DNA from: JABCZZ01 sp964454545 | Lineage (GTDB): Bacteria; Pseudomonadota; Alphaproteobacteria; Rickettsiales; JABCZZ01 | DNA: 37,893 bases | Reading direction: 5' to 3' | Assembly: GCA_964454545.1 (NCBI GenBank) | Contig: CAYVTI010000023.1 | Location: 1 to 37,893, forward strand | Shown here: positions 1-8,034 of the stretch, one piece after another | Layout: each line of letters starts with the position of its first letter | Numbering within the stretch: the stretch's first letter is position 1 | Made by a program: the position numbers and the translations under genes | The notes under the pieces: model-generated | Told to the model about the DNA's origin: nothing | The model's database searches: none | Seen by the model: the letters and a program-made list of their open reading frames with translations, nothing else

Positions 1-43
1 ATCACAAAAACAGACCACTGTAAATTATTGCTTTTTTATAGGT

Positions 44-829
44 CTATACCCTAGAAAGATCTGGTGCGTTAGAAACAGCAATTCTAACATCATCATCAGT
101 AATGGTATACTCGGGATCATAAGTAAGAGGCTTGCAGGACATAGGAATAAAAATTGCGTACAAGTCTTTTGGGTTAAACTGAGTATTTCCTTCGTTAAGT
201 GTTCTTTCTACAGTTTCGTATAGTGTGCCTTTGGTAAGACGATCCAAGAGTTCCGTATTTGCATACTTGACCCAATTTGCAAGATCGGCTGCATTTTCTG
301 AAGTAAGCCCACCATCTTTATCAAGACGTTCTATAATCAGATCAACGACTTGTCCTGAATTAATTATAACACCATCAAGTTTGACGCCCTTGAAATTTGC
401 ACCTTCCAAGTCTGCATCTTCAAGACTAGAACCTGTAAGAATTGCGCCTGTAAGATTAGCGCCTCTCATGTCTGTACCTCTTAGATCAGCTTCTATAAGA
501 ACTGCGCCTGTAAGATCAGCCCTGTTCAGATTAGCCCCCTGCCACATGGCACAAGTAAGATTAGTTCCAGCAAGATTGGCTCGAGAGAAATTAAATTGTT
601 CGAGCCCAATGCCTGAATGTCCATCATCTAAGAAGTCCCCAAGGTTAAGTCCGCGGAGATCTGGTCCCCTGTTTTCATGAGCTATTAGATTATCAACATG
701 ACTGTTCCATTGATCCCTGTTGTCTTCGTAGACAAAAAGTATGAGGCTTTTATCATCTAACACAGCATGTTGTGATGCATATTGACCAAGTGATTTAAAA
801 AAGTAATCTAAGTCCTTTCCTTTATTCAT
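44..829 (-). CDS. Pentapeptide-repeat protein, orphan
   Basis: The protein has 261 residues. From about residue 55 to 155 it shows tandem five-residue repeats of the A(D/N)LxG type, such as ANLAG, ADLTG, ADLRG and ANLTG, which in this family stack into a right-handed quadrilateral beta-helix. The first ~55 residues (acidic, no signal peptide) and the last ~100 do not resemble a catalytic domain I recognise. The ATG at 829 has no clear Shine-Dalgarno sequence, but a good promoter lies about 60 bp upstream (888-915). Pentapeptide proteins range from DNA-gyrase mimics to scaffolds and secreted effectors, and nothing here decides between these. The gene stands alone, looks AT-richer than its neighbours and shares a promoter motif with the orphan gene at 22301-22948. 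The repeat fold is certain; the function is unknown. Confidence 0.85.
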   Translation of the reverse strand: MNKGKDLDYFFKSLGQYASQHAVLDDKSLILFVYEDNRDQWNSHVDNLIAHENRGPDLRGLNLGDFLDDGHSGIGLEQFNFSRANLAGTNLTCAMWQGANLNRADLTGAVLIEADLRGTDMRGANLTGAILTGSSLEDADLEGANFKGVKLDGVIINSGQVVDLIIERLDKDGGLTSENAADLANWVKYANTELLDRLTKGTLYETVERTLNEGNTQFNPKDLYAIFIPMSCKPLTYDPEYTITDDDVRIAVSNAPDLSRV

Positions 830-887
830 AAATATTTACTTTTTGATACACTGATATACTACAATACAATAGTACAAGTTTGACCGT

Positions 888-915
888 ATTATAGAAAGTT
901 AAACTTTTTTGACAA
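888..915 (-). promoter_or_regulatory. Promoter of the pentapeptide gene with palindrome in the spacer
   Basis: On the minus strand TTGTCA (910-915) and a perfect TATAAT (888-893) are separated by 16 bp. The spacer holds the palindrome AAGTT-t-AACTT (gene-strand sense, 896-906). The 13 nt at 896-908 recur exactly at 23006-23018, upstream of another orphan gene. A palindrome between -35 and -10 is a typical repressor site. That role is inferred. Confidence 0.6.
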
Positions 916-1098
916 AATAGATAATTATATGATAAATATATATTTACTTAACCCACATTAATTCAGACATATGTTCTGATGCGTCTCCTTAACCGGAAAT
1001 TATTACAACCATTCCTGTCTGTTTTCAATTTAAAGGAAAAACACAGATTACAATAATTCTATGGTTTTTTGGGACAGATATTGTAAAAACCGGGGAAA

Positions 1099-1183
1099 GC
1101 GGATGTGGCGAAATTGGCAGACGCATCAGATTTAGGTTCTGATGGGGCAACCCGTGGGGGTTCAAGTCCCTCCATCCGCACCA
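1099..1183 (+). tRNA. tRNA-Leu(UAG)
   Basis: An 85-nt cloverleaf with an encoded CCA end. The acceptor stem GCGGATG pairs with CATCCGC (1173-1179), the discriminator is A1180 and CCA is at 1181-1183. The anticodon stem TCAGA/TCTGA encloses the loop TTTAGGT, giving anticodon TAG (reads CUN leucine codons). The long variable arm is typical of class II tRNA-Leu, and the T-arm contains GGTTCAAGTCC. Confidence 0.97.
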
Positions 1184-1207
1184 CCCTGCGCCTTCGGCTT
1201 CGGGTGG
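1181..1207 (+). other. Hairpin at the tRNA-Leu 3' end
   Basis: CCACCC (1181-1186, overlapping the encoded CCA) can pair with GGGTGG (1202-1207) around a GC-rich loop. No T-run follows, so it is not a typical intrinsic terminator. It may take part in 3'-end processing or be the edge of the repeat region that follows. Confidence 0.4.
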
Positions 1208-1254
1208 GCAGGCACTTAAATCTGGCGCACGAAGGCGGTCTTAAGCGTGGGAGT

Positions 1255-1282
1255 GTCCACCGGAGCTTCAGCGTAGGTGGAC
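1255..1282 (+). repeat. 28-bp palindromic element, copy 1 (tRNA-associated)
   Basis: The arms GTCCACC (1255-1261) and GGTGGAC (1276-1282) are perfect complements. An inner stem GCT/AGC lies inside the 14-nt loop. A variant of the same length occurs at 9023-9050, also just 3' of a tRNA gene and in the same orientation relative to it. The surrounding 1184-1410 stretch has no convincing gene and leads into coaX. Confidence 0.7.
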
Positions 1283-1410
1283 AAGGAAGGCAGACTCGAA
1301 CTTCATCTTGCAATGCAGCAGCGCACATAAGCCACACTTCCGCTTGGCAAGCAGGCGCAAAACTGGTAGGAAATCCTGTCACCATGCGGAACAAAAGGTA
1401 ATAACACTCT

Positions 1411-2205
1411 ATGCTACTTGTGATAGACGCAGGCAATACTAATACGGTTTTTGCAGTTTTTTTAGGTGACAGACTTATCGGCCAGTGGCGCATGGCGACC
1501 GACGCGAGACGGACGGCGGATGAATACTGTGTCTGGCTGCTGCAGATGATGCATTACCAAAAAGTAAATCCCAAAGAAATAAAAGCTGCGATCATGTCTT
1601 CGGTCGTGCCTCAGGCCAATTTTGCCTTAAGAATGCTTGCTCGCCAGTATTTCAGCACGGAACTGCTCATCGTTGGAGAACCGGGCATAGAACTTGGGAT
1701 TGAAGTGAAGATTGATCGTCCGCGTGAAGTTGGGGCAGACCGGCTGGTCAACAGCATCGCAGCATGGCATAAACATAAAAAGCCTTTGATCATAGTGGAC
1801 TTCGGCACTGCTACTACCTTTGACGTGGTCAATAAAGACGGGGATTATATCGGTGGCGTCATCGCCCCAGGCATCAATCTGTCGCTTGAAGCCCTGCACA
1901 AGGCAGCCGCAAAATTACCTAACATCGCTATTGAACATCCTGCCAGAACCATAGGCAAAGACACGGTATCCGCCATGCAATCGGGTATTTATTTTGGCTA
2001 TATCGGCCTTATCGAAGGCATAGTAAAACGTGTTATGGACGAATATGGCAAAAAAATGCAGGTGATTGCGACCGGCGGCCTGGGGCCGCTTTTTGCCAAG
2101 GCAACCCCCGTGATAAACACTCTTGAGCCCAACCTTATCATTGACGGGCTGAAACTGATTTATGAGAGAAATAAGAAAAGGAAACATAAGATAAATGACA
2201 TTTAA
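1411..2205 (+). CDS. coaX: Type III pantothenate kinase
   Basis: CoaX phosphorylates pantothenate with ATP, the first step of coenzyme A synthesis, in the cytosol. At 264 residues the length is normal. The N-terminal phosphate-binding motif is DAGNTNT (residues 6-12), GADRLVN is the pantothenate-site motif, and DFGTATTFD followed by GGVIAPG gives the acetate/sugar-kinase fold signatures. It overlaps the RNase J start by 11 nt, a translationally coupled pair often seen in alphaproteobacteria. The ATG is followed directly by the expected LLVIDAGN start. An AGGT-type Shine-Dalgarno lies rather far away (about 13 nt). The usual upstream neighbour birA is absent; tRNA-Leu and a palindromic element lie there instead. 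Confidence 0.96.
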   Translation: MLLVIDAGNTNTVFAVFLGDRLIGQWRMATDARRTADEYCVWLLQMMHYQKVNPKEIKAAIMSSVVPQANFALRMLARQYFSTELLIVGEPGIELGIEVKIDRPREVGADRLVNSIAAWHKHKKPLIIVDFGTATTFDVVNKDGDYIGGVIAPGINLSLEALHKAAAKLPNIAIEHPARTIGKDTVSAMQSGIYFGYIGLIEGIVKRVMDEYGKKMQVIATGGLGPLFAKATPVINTLEPNLIIDGLKLIYERNKKRKHKINDI

Positions 2206-3856
2206 TTTTAAAGAATACAAAGATGAATTGCTTTTCGTGCCGCTCGGCGGCTCTAATGAAATAGGCATGAACCTCAACCTCTATACCTATAAAGGCAAAT
2301 GGATCATGATCGATATGGGCATCGGCTTTGCCAATGACTACACTCCTGGCGTTGACATTCTTCTGCCCGATATTTCACTCATTACGAAATACAAGAAGGA
2401 TCTGGTTGGCCTCGTGCTGACCCATGCGCACGAAGATCATATCGGCGCGGTTCCCTATCTGTGGGAAGAACTGGGCTGCAAGGTGTTTGCGACCCCGTTT
2501 ACCACGGCCGTCCTCAAGGCAAAGCTTACGGATGACGGCGTCACCCGCAATATCCCGATTACTGAAGTGCATCCCGGACAGAAGATTAAACTTGATCCGT
2601 TCGAATTTGAGATGATTCCCCTGACCCACTCGATACCGGAGATGCAGGCTATCGCGCTGCGCACCGCTAGAGGCACGGTGATGCATACGGGGGATTGGAA
2701 AATCGATCCGGACCCGCTGGTCGGCCCGGTGACGGATGAGGCAACGCTCAAGAAATACGGCGATGAAGGCGTACTCGCCATGATATGCGACTCCACCAAT
2801 GTGTTCATCGAGGGCACATCCGGCTCCGAAGCCAAAGTGCGCGACGGGCTTGCCAAGGTTATTGCAAACTGCAAGCACCGTGTCGTCGTCACGACTTTTG
2901 CATCCAACATTGCGCGGCTTGAATCCATCATACGCGCCGCGCAGTCTGTCGGAAGGCATGTGGCGGTTGCTGGAAGATCATTGCGGCGCGTCATCGCGGC
3001 AGCACAGGAAAGTGGCTATCTACAGGATATAAATCCCCTGCTCGGCGAGCGTGAAATACAAGACGTGACTAAGAATGACATCCTCATCATTTGCACGGGC
3101 TGCCAGGGCGAACCCATGGCGGCGCTTTCAAAAATCGCGCGCAGCGAGCATCCTAATATCCGCCTTACGCCGGGCGATACAGTGATTTTTTCCTCGCGCA
3201 AAATTCCCGGAAACGAGACCAAGGTGGATTTCATCTACAATTCCCTCACGAGGCGCGGCATTGAGATCGTCACCGGAAACCATGATCATGTTCATGTATC
3301 CGGCCATCCCTGCCGTGATGAACTGGCGCTGATGTACCAGATGGTGCGTCCTAAAATAGCCGTGCCCACGCATGGCGAGGCAAGGCATATCCATGAACAT
3401 GCGAAATTCGCCCGTTCCATGCAGGTGCCGGAAGTCGTGGAAGCCAGGAACGGTTCCGTGATCCTACTGGCGGAAGGCAAGGCTCTCGAAATCGGCGATG
3501 TAGAGTCGGGCTATATAGCGGTGGACGGCAACACCATGATTCCGACTGACAGTGGAATTATCCGGACAAGGCGGAAAATCCGCGATGAAGGCTGCGTCGT
3601 CGCTGCCGTAGTCATAGACAAAGATAACGAACTGTTGAGCGCACCACGCATCTCCACACCGGGGTCCTTAGATCCGGAAGAAGACAAAGATCTTCTCTTA
3701 GCACTACGCGATGAAATCATCGATATCATCGAGAGGATCAAACCGAAAGAGCATACAGAAAAGATTTCCGAATCCATCCGCAAGGCCATTCGCAGCATGC
3801 TGCGCGAAGAGCTCGGCAAAAAGCCTGTGATTGACGTGCATGTGATGAAGGTCTGA
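2195..3856 (+). CDS. rnj: Ribonuclease J
   Basis: This metallo-beta-lactamase/beta-CASP ribonuclease acts in 5'-3' exonucleolytic and endonucleolytic RNA maturation and decay. It has 553 residues, the usual RNase J length. The zinc motif HAHEDH is at residues 77-82. Further metal ligands appear in THSIPE and HTGDWK, and the beta-CASP part carries the GNHDH and PTHGEARH motifs. The C-terminal ~100 residues match the RNase J oligomerisation domain (DEIIDIIERIKP...IRKAIRSMLREELGKKP). The start lies inside the coaX 3' end, so translation is probably coupled. RNase J is common in alphaproteobacteria, where it works on 5' ends alongside RNase E. Confidence 0.96.
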   Translation: MTFNFKEYKDELLFVPLGGSNEIGMNLNLYTYKGKWIMIDMGIGFANDYTPGVDILLPDISLITKYKKDLVGLVLTHAHEDHIGAVPYLWEELGCKVFATPFTTAVLKAKLTDDGVTRNIPITEVHPGQKIKLDPFEFEMIPLTHSIPEMQAIALRTARGTVMHTGDWKIDPDPLVGPVTDEATLKKYGDEGVLAMICDSTNVFIEGTSGSEAKVRDGLAKVIANCKHRVVVTTFASNIARLESIIRAAQSVGRHVAVAGRSLRRVIAAAQESGYLQDINPLLGEREIQDVTKNDILIICTGCQGEPMAALSKIARSEHPNIRLTPGDTVIFSSRKIPGNETKVDFIYNSLTRRGIEIVTGNHDHVHVSGHPCRDELALMYQMVRPKIAVPTHGEARHIHEHAKFARSMQVPEVVEARNGSVILLAEGKALEIGDVESGYIAVDGNTMIPTDSGIIRTRRKIRDEGCVVAAVVIDKDNELLSAPRISTPGSLDPEEDKDLLLALRDEIIDIIERIKPKEHTEKISESIRKAIRSMLREELGKKPVIDVHVMKV

Positions 3857-3857
3857 A

Positions 3858-4475
3858 ATGCTATTGCTGTTTATTAAGGCGTTCATATTCGGCATTGCGG
3901 TTGCGGCTCCTTTCGGCCCCATGTGCATATTGTGCATGCGCCGCACTATGGTACAGGGCTGGAGATACGGGTTTGCAACCGCCTCAGGCATTGCGATGAG
4001 CGACGCGATATATTCGGCCATCGCCGCACTGGGCATCACCAGCGTCTCCCATTTCATACTGGCACACAGTACCGAGTTTGATCTCATCGCCGGGATATTT
4101 CTCGGCTGTTTCGGAATAAAAATATATTTCAATAACAATGAAGATGTCGTCACCAGGAATGAGAAAATCTTCGTATCTTTGCCTTATTCCTTTGGCAGCT
4201 CAATCATCATGACCCTTACCAACCCACTGACGCTGATGTTCTTCATCACTGTGTTTACCACGCTTACGCCCAAAGGGGGATTTGATTACGTCAGCCGCAT
4301 GGTGACGGTTGCAGGCGTATTTACAGGCTCGCTCTCATGGTCGGTTGGACTGGTAGTAAGCGTAACTTTTTTCCGCGATGTCATCAACGACAGGAAACGC
4401 ATGCTAATAGACAAGATTACGGGCGCGCTGCTGATGGTATTTGGCCTTTCGGAAATCTGGCGGGCATTTTTCTAG
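3858..4475 (+). CDS. LysE/RhtB-family amino-acid exporter
   Basis: A 205-residue polytopic membrane protein of the LysE superfamily, which exports amino acids or small metabolites. The family signature lies near the N-terminus: a first helix, then AAPFGPMCILCMRR, then GFATASGIAMSDAIY. About six hydrophobic segments are visible, including a C-terminal TGALLMVFGLSEIWRAFF helix. The ATG follows the RNase J stop after one base, so it belongs to the coaX-rnj transcript. It meets the GT2 gene tail to tail with a 4-nt overlap. The substrate cannot be told from sequence. Confidence 0.88.
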   Translation: MLLLFIKAFIFGIAVAAPFGPMCILCMRRTMVQGWRYGFATASGIAMSDAIYSAIAALGITSVSHFILAHSTEFDLIAGIFLGCFGIKIYFNNNEDVVTRNEKIFVSLPYSFGSSIIMTLTNPLTLMFFITVFTTLTPKGGFDYVSRMVTVAGVFTGSLSWSVGLVVSVTFFRDVINDRKRMLIDKITGALLMVFGLSEIWRAFF

Positions 4476-5401
4476 ATGCCCGTCGTTTCCTCTACCAGGT
4501 AAACCGGCCTTTGTTTGGTCTCGCAGTAAATACGCCCCACATATTCGCCGATAATGCCGATGCTCAGGAGCTGCATGCCTCCCATGAACAGAATCGCCAC
4601 CATGAGCGATGCATAACCCGGAACATTGACTCCGAAAAGAAGAGTACGCACTATAATCAGCATCATATAGAGGAATGATATCGCCGAGATGAACGCACCC
4701 AGATAGGTCCATATATGCAAGGGAACCGTGGTAAAGGAAAATATCCCCTCCAATGCGAATTTCCATAAGTTCCAGTAATTCCAGCTTGTCGTGCCTGCCA
4801 CTCTCGCCTCGCGATCGAAGTAAATAGTGGCCGTTGAAAACCCGGCATATGCGAAGATGCCCTTCATGAAGCGCGTGCGTTCCGGCAGGTGCTTGACCGC
4901 ATCGATAACCTGCCTGTCCATCAGACGGTAATCCCCTGTATTGGGAGGGATCTTCACGGAAGAGATGGAATTGATGATGCGGTAAAACCATTCGGCGGAT
5001 TTACGCTTCATCCACGAATCCCCGGGCCGGTTGCGTCTCGTAGCCAGCACCACCTTGTATCCCTCTTTCCATTTTTCCACGAGCGCCGGGATCATTTCCG
5101 GCGGATCCTGCAGGTCGGCGTCGATCGGTATCACCGCCTGCCCCAAGGCATAATCTATACCACAGGTAAGCGCCGCCTCCTTCCCGAAATTACGCGATAG
5201 GCATACTACTTTTATGCGCGGCTCCTGTAGATAATAGCGTTTCAGGAGTTTGACCGTATCGTCCCTGCTTCCATCATCCACACAGATGATTTCGTAATTC
5301 GTCGTGACCTTTTCCAGGCAGGGAATAAGACGCGCAAACAGAGAATCTATAGCCTGAGCTTCGTTATACATCGGGATGACGACGGAGATATCTGTTATCA
5401 T
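4472..5401 (-). CDS. GT2 glycosyltransferase, polyprenyl-phosphate type (DPM1/GtrB/ArnC-like)
   Basis: A 309-residue GT-A enzyme that should transfer a sugar from a nucleotide donor to undecaprenyl phosphate at the inner membrane. It begins with ISVVIPMYNEA and has DDGSRDDT (nucleotide site) and DADLQDPPE (DxD-like metal site). After the catalytic half come two hydrophobic helices (WTYLGAFISAISFLYMMLIIV and LMVAILFMGGMQLLSIGIIG) and the GRIYxExKxRPxY tail typical of GtrB/YkcC-like enzymes. It starts with an ATGA overlap on rdgB, so it is the last gene of rph-rdgB-GT2. It may supply lipid-linked sugar to a GT-C enzyme such as that at 14473-16185, but that link is inference. Confidence 0.9.
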   Translation of the reverse strand: MITDISVVIPMYNEAQAIDSLFARLIPCLEKVTTNYEIICVDDGSRDDTVKLLKRYYLQEPRIKVVCLSRNFGKEAALTCGIDYALGQAVIPIDADLQDPPEMIPALVEKWKEGYKVVLATRRNRPGDSWMKRKSAEWFYRIINSISSVKIPPNTGDYRLMDRQVIDAVKHLPERTRFMKGIFAYAGFSTATIYFDREARVAGTTSWNYWNLWKFALEGIFSFTTVPLHIWTYLGAFISAISFLYMMLIIVRTLLFGVNVPGYASLMVAILFMGGMQLLSIGIIGEYVGRIYCETKQRPVYLVEETTGI

Positions 5402-5988
5402 AGTTTTATACTCTTTATGAATTTTTCAAATGCGCGCGCGCGGTGACTGATAGCATGTTTCTGCATGGCTTCCATTTCCCCGAACGTCTCTTTATATCCT
5501 TTTGGAATGAAGATTGGATCGTACCCAAACCCTCTCTTCCCACGCGGCGGGAAAACCAGCACTCCGTCTACCCTGCCCTCAAAAATATCCGTCTTTCCGT
5601 CAGGATGCGTAAGCGCAAGCATGCAGGTAAAATAAGCTGCCTGTCCCGACGGTTCAAGGTTTTTCTCTTTCAGTGCCTTATATACTTTCTGCATTGCGAC
5701 GGAAAAGTCTTTGGCCTCCCCTGCCCAGCGGGCAGAATAAATCCCCGGCGCACCGTCAAGAGACGGCACGCATAAGCCGGAATCATCAGAAAGCGCATAT
5801 TCCCCTGAAAGCCTTGCCGCCGACCCGGACTTTATCCGGGCATTTTCCTCAAAGCTGCTTCCTGTCTCTTCCGGCTCAGGCAGATTCAGTTCCGCCGCTG
5901 AAACCACTTCTGTTCCGAACGGGAAAAGCAATTCCTGAATTTCTTTTACCTTGCCCTTATTATGGCTAGCTATCACCAGTCTCTTCAT
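5398..5988 (-). CDS. rdgB: XTP/dITP diphosphatase (RdgB/HAM1)
   Basis: A house-cleaning enzyme that hydrolyses dITP, dXTP and ITP to monophosphates and keeps deaminated purines out of DNA and RNA. At 196 residues it is standard length. The N-terminal SHNKGKVKEI, the TGSSFEENARIKS segment, the catalytic DDSGL motif and the FGYDPIF purine-site motif are all present, with SHRARAF near the C-terminus. It overlaps rph and the GT2 gene by 4 nt each. rph-rdgB pairing is common in alphaproteobacteria. Confidence 0.96.
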   Translation of the reverse strand: MKRLVIASHNKGKVKEIQELLFPFGTEVVSAAELNLPEPEETGSSFEENARIKSGSAARLSGEYALSDDSGLCVPSLDGAPGIYSARWAGEAKDFSVAMQKVYKALKEKNLEPSGQAAYFTCMLALTHPDGKTDIFEGRVDGVLVFPPRGKRGFGYDPIFIPKGYKETFGEMEAMQKHAISHRARAFEKFIKSIKL

Positions 5989-6707
5989 GAAATCCCTAAC
6001 GCCTGCCTCTGTAAAGTAATCAGCTCCGCAATGCCTTTTTTGGCAAGCTGCAGCATGGCGTGGAATTCATCTTCCGTGAAGGAACTTTCTTCCCCTGTGG
6101 CCTGCACCTCAACCAGCTTGCCGTTGCCGGTCATGACGAAATTAGCATCCACCTGCGCGCTGCTGTCTTCGGTATATTCCAGATCGAGCACCGGCACGCC
6201 TCCTACAATCCCGCACGATACGGCAGCCACAAACGAGTGCGCCGGGAATTTCTTTATATCTCCGCCTTTCTGGAGTCTCAGAAGCGCGTGATGCAGCGCG
6301 ACATACGCCCCGGTGATGGAAGCGGTGCGTGTTCCGCCATCTGCCTCAAGGACATCGCAATCAATGGTAATCTGGCGTTCGCCAAGCTCCTCAAGATTTA
6401 TTATGGCCCGGAGCGACCTCCCGATAAGGCGTTGTATTTCTTGCGTCCGCCCGGATTGTTTGCCCTTGGCAGCTTCACGCTGGCTGCGCGAGTGCGTGGC
6501 ACGAGGCAGCATGCCGTATTCAGCAGTAACCCAGCCGCTGCCGGAATTGCGCAGGAACGGGGGAACGCTGTTATCCACCGAAGCCGTGCATAATACCCGG
6601 GTTGTCCCAAACTGGGCAAGGCATGAACCTTCGGCATACCGGCTCACCCCCGGTGTTAAGATGACCTGGCGGAGAGAATCGGGCGTGCGGCCGGAAGGAC
6701 GTGACAT
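5985..6707 (-). CDS. rph: Ribonuclease PH
   Basis: A phosphorolytic 3'-5' exoribonuclease that trims tRNA 3' ends, acting as a hexameric ring. It has 240 residues. It starts with the family pattern SRPSGRTPDSLR, has the RTQEIQRLIGRSLRA phosphate-site region and the highly conserved DCDVLEADGGTRTASITGA block. The ATG at 6707 has a good Shine-Dalgarno (AGAGGT, 5 nt upstream). It is the first gene of rph-rdgB-GT2 and is divergent from grpE. In many alphaproteobacteria hrcA separates rph from grpE; here it is missing. Confidence 0.97.
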   Translation of the reverse strand: MSRPSGRTPDSLRQVILTPGVSRYAEGSCLAQFGTTRVLCTASVDNSVPPFLRNSGSGWVTAEYGMLPRATHSRSQREAAKGKQSGRTQEIQRLIGRSLRAIINLEELGERQITIDCDVLEADGGTRTASITGAYVALHHALLRLQKGGDIKKFPAHSFVAAVSCGIVGGVPVLDLEYTEDSSAQVDANFVMTGNGKLVEVQATGEESSFTEDEFHAMLQLAKKGIAELITLQRQALGIS

Positions 6708-6754
6708 AATACCTCTTGGATTTTTATAAGATAAAAGTGCTATAATACTAGCCC

Positions 6755-6781
6755 CTTGAATTCAACACATAAAGTCATATA
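6755..6781 (+). promoter_or_regulatory. Candidate heat-shock (sigma-32-like) promoter of grpE
   Basis: CTTGAA (6755-6760) matches the sigma-32 -35 element. CATATA (6776-6781) fits the CATnTA end of its -10, at about the right spacing, 36 bp before the grpE ATG. A second, vegetative-like TATAAT lies at 6741-6746 with a poor -35 (TTGGAT, 19-bp gap). This is a pattern match only. Confidence 0.35.
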
Positions 6782-6816
6782 TATAACATGAACATAATTT
6801 GCCAGCAGGTTTGGAC

Positions 6817-7425
6817 ATGACTAAAGCAAAACACACAGATAATAAGCAAGCAACTGATAAACAGGAAGAACAGGAAAGACCTGTCATTGAACCGCATAAA
6901 GGCGAAGAACATGCTTTGCTTCCTTCACTGGAAGGCCAGATAAAAACCCTGGAGGAAGAAGCTTCCAAATATAAGGATTTGTACCTGCGGGCGATGGCCG
7001 AGACCGAGAATACACGTACCCGCGCCAAACGCGAAAACGAGGATACCGCGAAATACGCCACGACCAAATTTGCCCGCGACATGGTCAATATACTGGAAAA
7101 CCTTGTGCGCGCCTCCAACAGCATCACTCCCCAGCAACGTGCGGAAAATGACATGATAAGGCAGGTCGGTGAAGGCATTGACATGACCGTACAGGAACTG
7201 ACCGGGATTTTCGAGCGCAACGGCATAAAGCGCATCGATCCGAAAGGCGAAAAGTTCGACCATAATTTCCATCAGGCGGTGGCGCAGGTTGAGAGTAATG
7301 AAGTGCCCCCCGGTACCGTGATGGAGGTATTGCAGGCGGGATACATTCTGCATGATAGACTCTTGCGCCCGGCAATGGTAAGTGTAGCGAAGGAAGCGGC
7401 CGCATCCGAAACCTCGGCAGCTTGA
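6817..7425 (+). CDS. grpE: Nucleotide exchange factor GrpE
   Basis: GrpE releases ADP from DnaK and acts as a homodimer in the cytosol. From the ATG at 6817 it has 202 residues. The N-terminus is charged and disordered, followed by a long helix (LEEEASKYKDLYLRAMAETE, then NTRTRAKRENED) and the C-terminal beta domain with the family pattern GVKxxDPKGEKFDHNFHQAV, here GIKRIDPKGEKFDHNFHQAV. I chose 6817 over the in-frame TTG at 6799 because a GCAGG Shine-Dalgarno sits about 8 nt before the ATG. Neither dnaK, dnaJ nor hrcA is adjacent. Confidence 0.95.
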   Translation: MTKAKHTDNKQATDKQEEQERPVIEPHKGEEHALLPSLEGQIKTLEEEASKYKDLYLRAMAETENTRTRAKRENEDTAKYATTKFARDMVNILENLVRASNSITPQQRAENDMIRQVGEGIDMTVQELTGIFERNGIKRIDPKGEKFDHNFHQAVAQVESNEVPPGTVMEVLQAGYILHDRLLRPAMVSVAKEAAASETSAA

Positions 7426-7437
7426 AGAGGACACAAT

Positions 7438-7635
7438 ATGGAGCTTAGCATGATGAAGCTTATACTCATCCTGGTCATCGTATTCGTCATATTCGGGGCC
7501 GGGAAGCTGCCGCAGGTCATGGGCGATGTCGGCAAGGGCATCCGTTCCCTTAAAGAAGGGCTAAAGGGCGATGAAGAGAAAAAGAAGGATGAGCCCAAGC
7601 AGATTGCGGATGAAAACAAGGAGAACAGGGGTTAG
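7438..7635 (+). CDS. tatA: Sec-independent translocase subunit TatA
   Basis: TatA forms the membrane-weakening oligomer of the twin-arginine pathway. The 65-residue protein has an N-terminal membrane helix (LILILVIVFVIFGAGKLP) with the FG-x-x-KLP hinge, an amphipathic helix (VMGDVGKGIRSLKEGLKG) and a charged disordered tail. It follows grpE by 12 nt with an AGAGGA Shine-Dalgarno. tatB follows after a palindromic insert, but no tatC is present. Confidence 0.95.
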   Translation: MELSMMKLILILVIVFVIFGAGKLPQVMGDVGKGIRSLKEGLKGDEEKKKDEPKQIADENKENRG

Positions 7636-7636
7636 A

Positions 7637-7694
7637 AAGGGATTAAAGGGTTTAGGGGATTTGTCACCCTATTCCCTCATTCCCTGATTCCCTT
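7637..7694. repeat. Imperfect purine/pyrimidine inverted repeat between tatA and tatB
   Basis: A 23-nt G/A-rich arm (7637-7659, built on AAGGGATT and AAGGG units) faces a 23-nt C/T-rich arm (7672-7694, TTCCCT repeated three times) around a 12-nt loop. About 15 of 23 positions pair by Watson-Crick rules. It ends 10 bp before the tatB ATG and seems to displace any Shine-Dalgarno. Composition recalls the element inside the ABC-F gene (13518-13596). Confidence 0.55.
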
Positions 7695-7704
7695 GCCTTG
7701 ATAC

Positions 7705-8031
7705 ATGCTGGATTTTTCTTTCGGTGAAATAGCATTAGTGGTTTTTGTGGCGCTGGTCGTGGTCGGCCCCAAAGACTTGCCTGTAGTCATGCGCACGCTA
7801 GGGCGCTGGTTCGGACAGTTCAAGAACATTACCGACGAATTTCGCGAAGGCTTCCGAAGCGCCATGCATGGAACCTCGCTTGAAGATGTAGAGCAGGACA
7901 TCCACGAAATTCATAAGGAAATAAAATATATCCGCGATCAGGAAGGCAACCTGCAGCGCGTGTATGATATTTCGGATTTTACAGATTACAGCAAGATAAA
8001 GCCTGCTGCAGAAAAGAAAATTACGGAATAG
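7705..8031 (+). CDS. tatB: Sec-independent translocase subunit TatB
   Basis: TatB forms the twin-arginine receptor complex with TatC. The 108-residue protein has an N-terminal membrane helix with the family residues E8 and G21-P22 (FSFGEIALVV...VVVGPKDLP), then an amphipathic helix (VMRTLGRWFGQFKNITDEFREGF) and a long charged helix, longer than in TatA. No Shine-Dalgarno is visible because the palindromic repeat abuts the start. The next gene, mltG, is convergent, so tatC is not in this operon. Confidence 0.93.
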   Translation: MLDFSFGEIALVVFVALVVVGPKDLPVVMRTLGRWFGQFKNITDEFREGFRSAMHGTSLEDVEQDIHEIHKEIKYIRDQEGNLQRVYDISDFTDYSKIKPAAEKKITE

Positions 8032-8034
8032 AAG

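Noticed and set aside
225..680. A 151-codon plus-strand frame with regular RSAPVRLAP-like repeats
   Set aside because: The repetition is the mirror of the pentapeptide repeat coding on the other strand.
951..965. A CtrA-type box near 950-965
   Set aside because: The two TTAA halves are separated by 6 nt, not 7, in a very AT-rich stretch.
1059..1493. Frames on both strands across tRNA-Leu and the coaX leader
   Set aside because: They run through the tRNA and palindromic repeats, and the peptides resemble the well-known spurious translations of tRNA regions.
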